Of a DNA stretch of 5,936 nucleotides, positions 5,792-5,936 are shown piece by piece. The DNA is from Acidobacteriota bacterium (GTDB taxonomy: Bacteria; Acidobacteriota; Terriglobia; UBA7540): the NCBI GenBank assembly GCA_003224665.1, contig QHZM01000300.1:1-5936 (forward strand), given 5' to 3'. How positions within the stretch are numbered: the first letter of the stretch is position 1; every line of letters starts with the position of its first letter. The notes under the pieces are model-generated. The model searched no databases. It was given only the letters and a program-made list of their open reading frames with translations, and was not told where the DNA came from. Both the position numbers and the translations under genes were made by a program.

Positions 5792-5936
5792 ATGACCGCC
5801 CGCGTGACAGCTCTGGGACTGTTTGCTGCCCTCGTGGCCGTGTCCTGCGGCGGTGTCCCGAAGACGTATTACTATACGCTGCGGGTCCCGCCTCCCCCGG
5901 CGACGAGCGACCCCAAGACGAATTTTGTCTTGGGGG
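5792..5936 (+). CDS. Lipoprotein, probable ABC-transport auxiliary (PqiC/YmbA-like), 5' part only
   Basis: Only the first 48 codons are in the window and no stop is reached. The start ATG 5792 has GGAGG 9 bases upstream and lies 4 bases after the tsaE stop. The N-terminus has a short basic start (R4), a hydrophobic core (about 5-17) and a lipobox-like AVSC with C19 as the likely lipidated cysteine, so the product should be exported and anchored in a membrane. After the cysteine, K-T-Y-Y-Y-T-L-R-V-P-P-P-P (24-36) resembles the YYTL-then-proline opening of auxiliary lipoproteins of MCE/Mla-type and Pqi-type transport systems (Pfam ABC_trans_aux, PqiC). That match rests on a short stretch and is an inference. 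If right, genes for an MCE-domain protein, permease or ATPase may lie nearby, outside the window. Otherwise it is simply a lipoprotein of unknown function. Confidence 0.7.
   Translation, partial: MTARVTALGLFAALVAVSCGGVPKTYYYTLRVPPPPATSDPKTNFVLG

Overview
The window is GC-rich and every recognisable gene lies on the + strand. The proteins look like those of a Gram-negative bacterium. Evidence is a lipoprotein with a lipobox, a large membrane-anchored SpoIIE/RsbU-type phosphatase, and an nnr-tsaE neighbourhood. Codon usage and the phosphatase architecture are reminiscent of Acidobacteriota, but that placement is an impression from memory and cannot be proved from this sequence.

Layout, left to right: (1) 2-604, the C-terminal 200 residues of an APC-superfamily amino acid permease that starts outside the window. 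(2) 677-2761 (possibly from 611), a four-helix membrane protein with a large extracytoplasmic segment, a HAMP domain, a short coiled coil and a complete SpoIIE-type PP2C phosphatase domain. (3) 2835-3578, a short-chain dehydrogenase/reductase starting at TTG behind a good Shine-Dalgarno. (4) 3579-3816, a 238-base spacer with no convincing gene and a possible extended -10 promoter. (5) 3817-5232, a bifunctional NAD(P)HX repair enzyme (NnrE epimerase plus NnrD dehydratase). Its dehydratase half is intact, but about the first 60 residues of the epimerase half are missing. (6) 5317-5787, TsaE, the ATPase of the t6A tRNA-modification pathway. (7) 5792-5936, the first 48 codons of a lipoprotein that resembles the auxiliary lipoproteins of MCE/Mla-like or Pqi-like ABC transport systems.

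The genes are mostly conserved housekeeping functions. The nnr-tsaE order matches E. coli (yjeF-yjeE/tsaE) and supports both assignments. The permease and the phosphatase are not obviously tied to the rest. I see no mobile element, CRISPR array, RNA gene or defence system, and no clearly new multi-gene system. The points most worth a second look are the missing N-terminus of the NAD(P)HX epimerase (real decay, sequencing/assembly error, or unusual start), an SDR whose usual catalytic serine position holds alanine, an orphan membrane phosphatase with an unrecognised sensor region, and a long GC-rich hairpin between nnr and tsaE.
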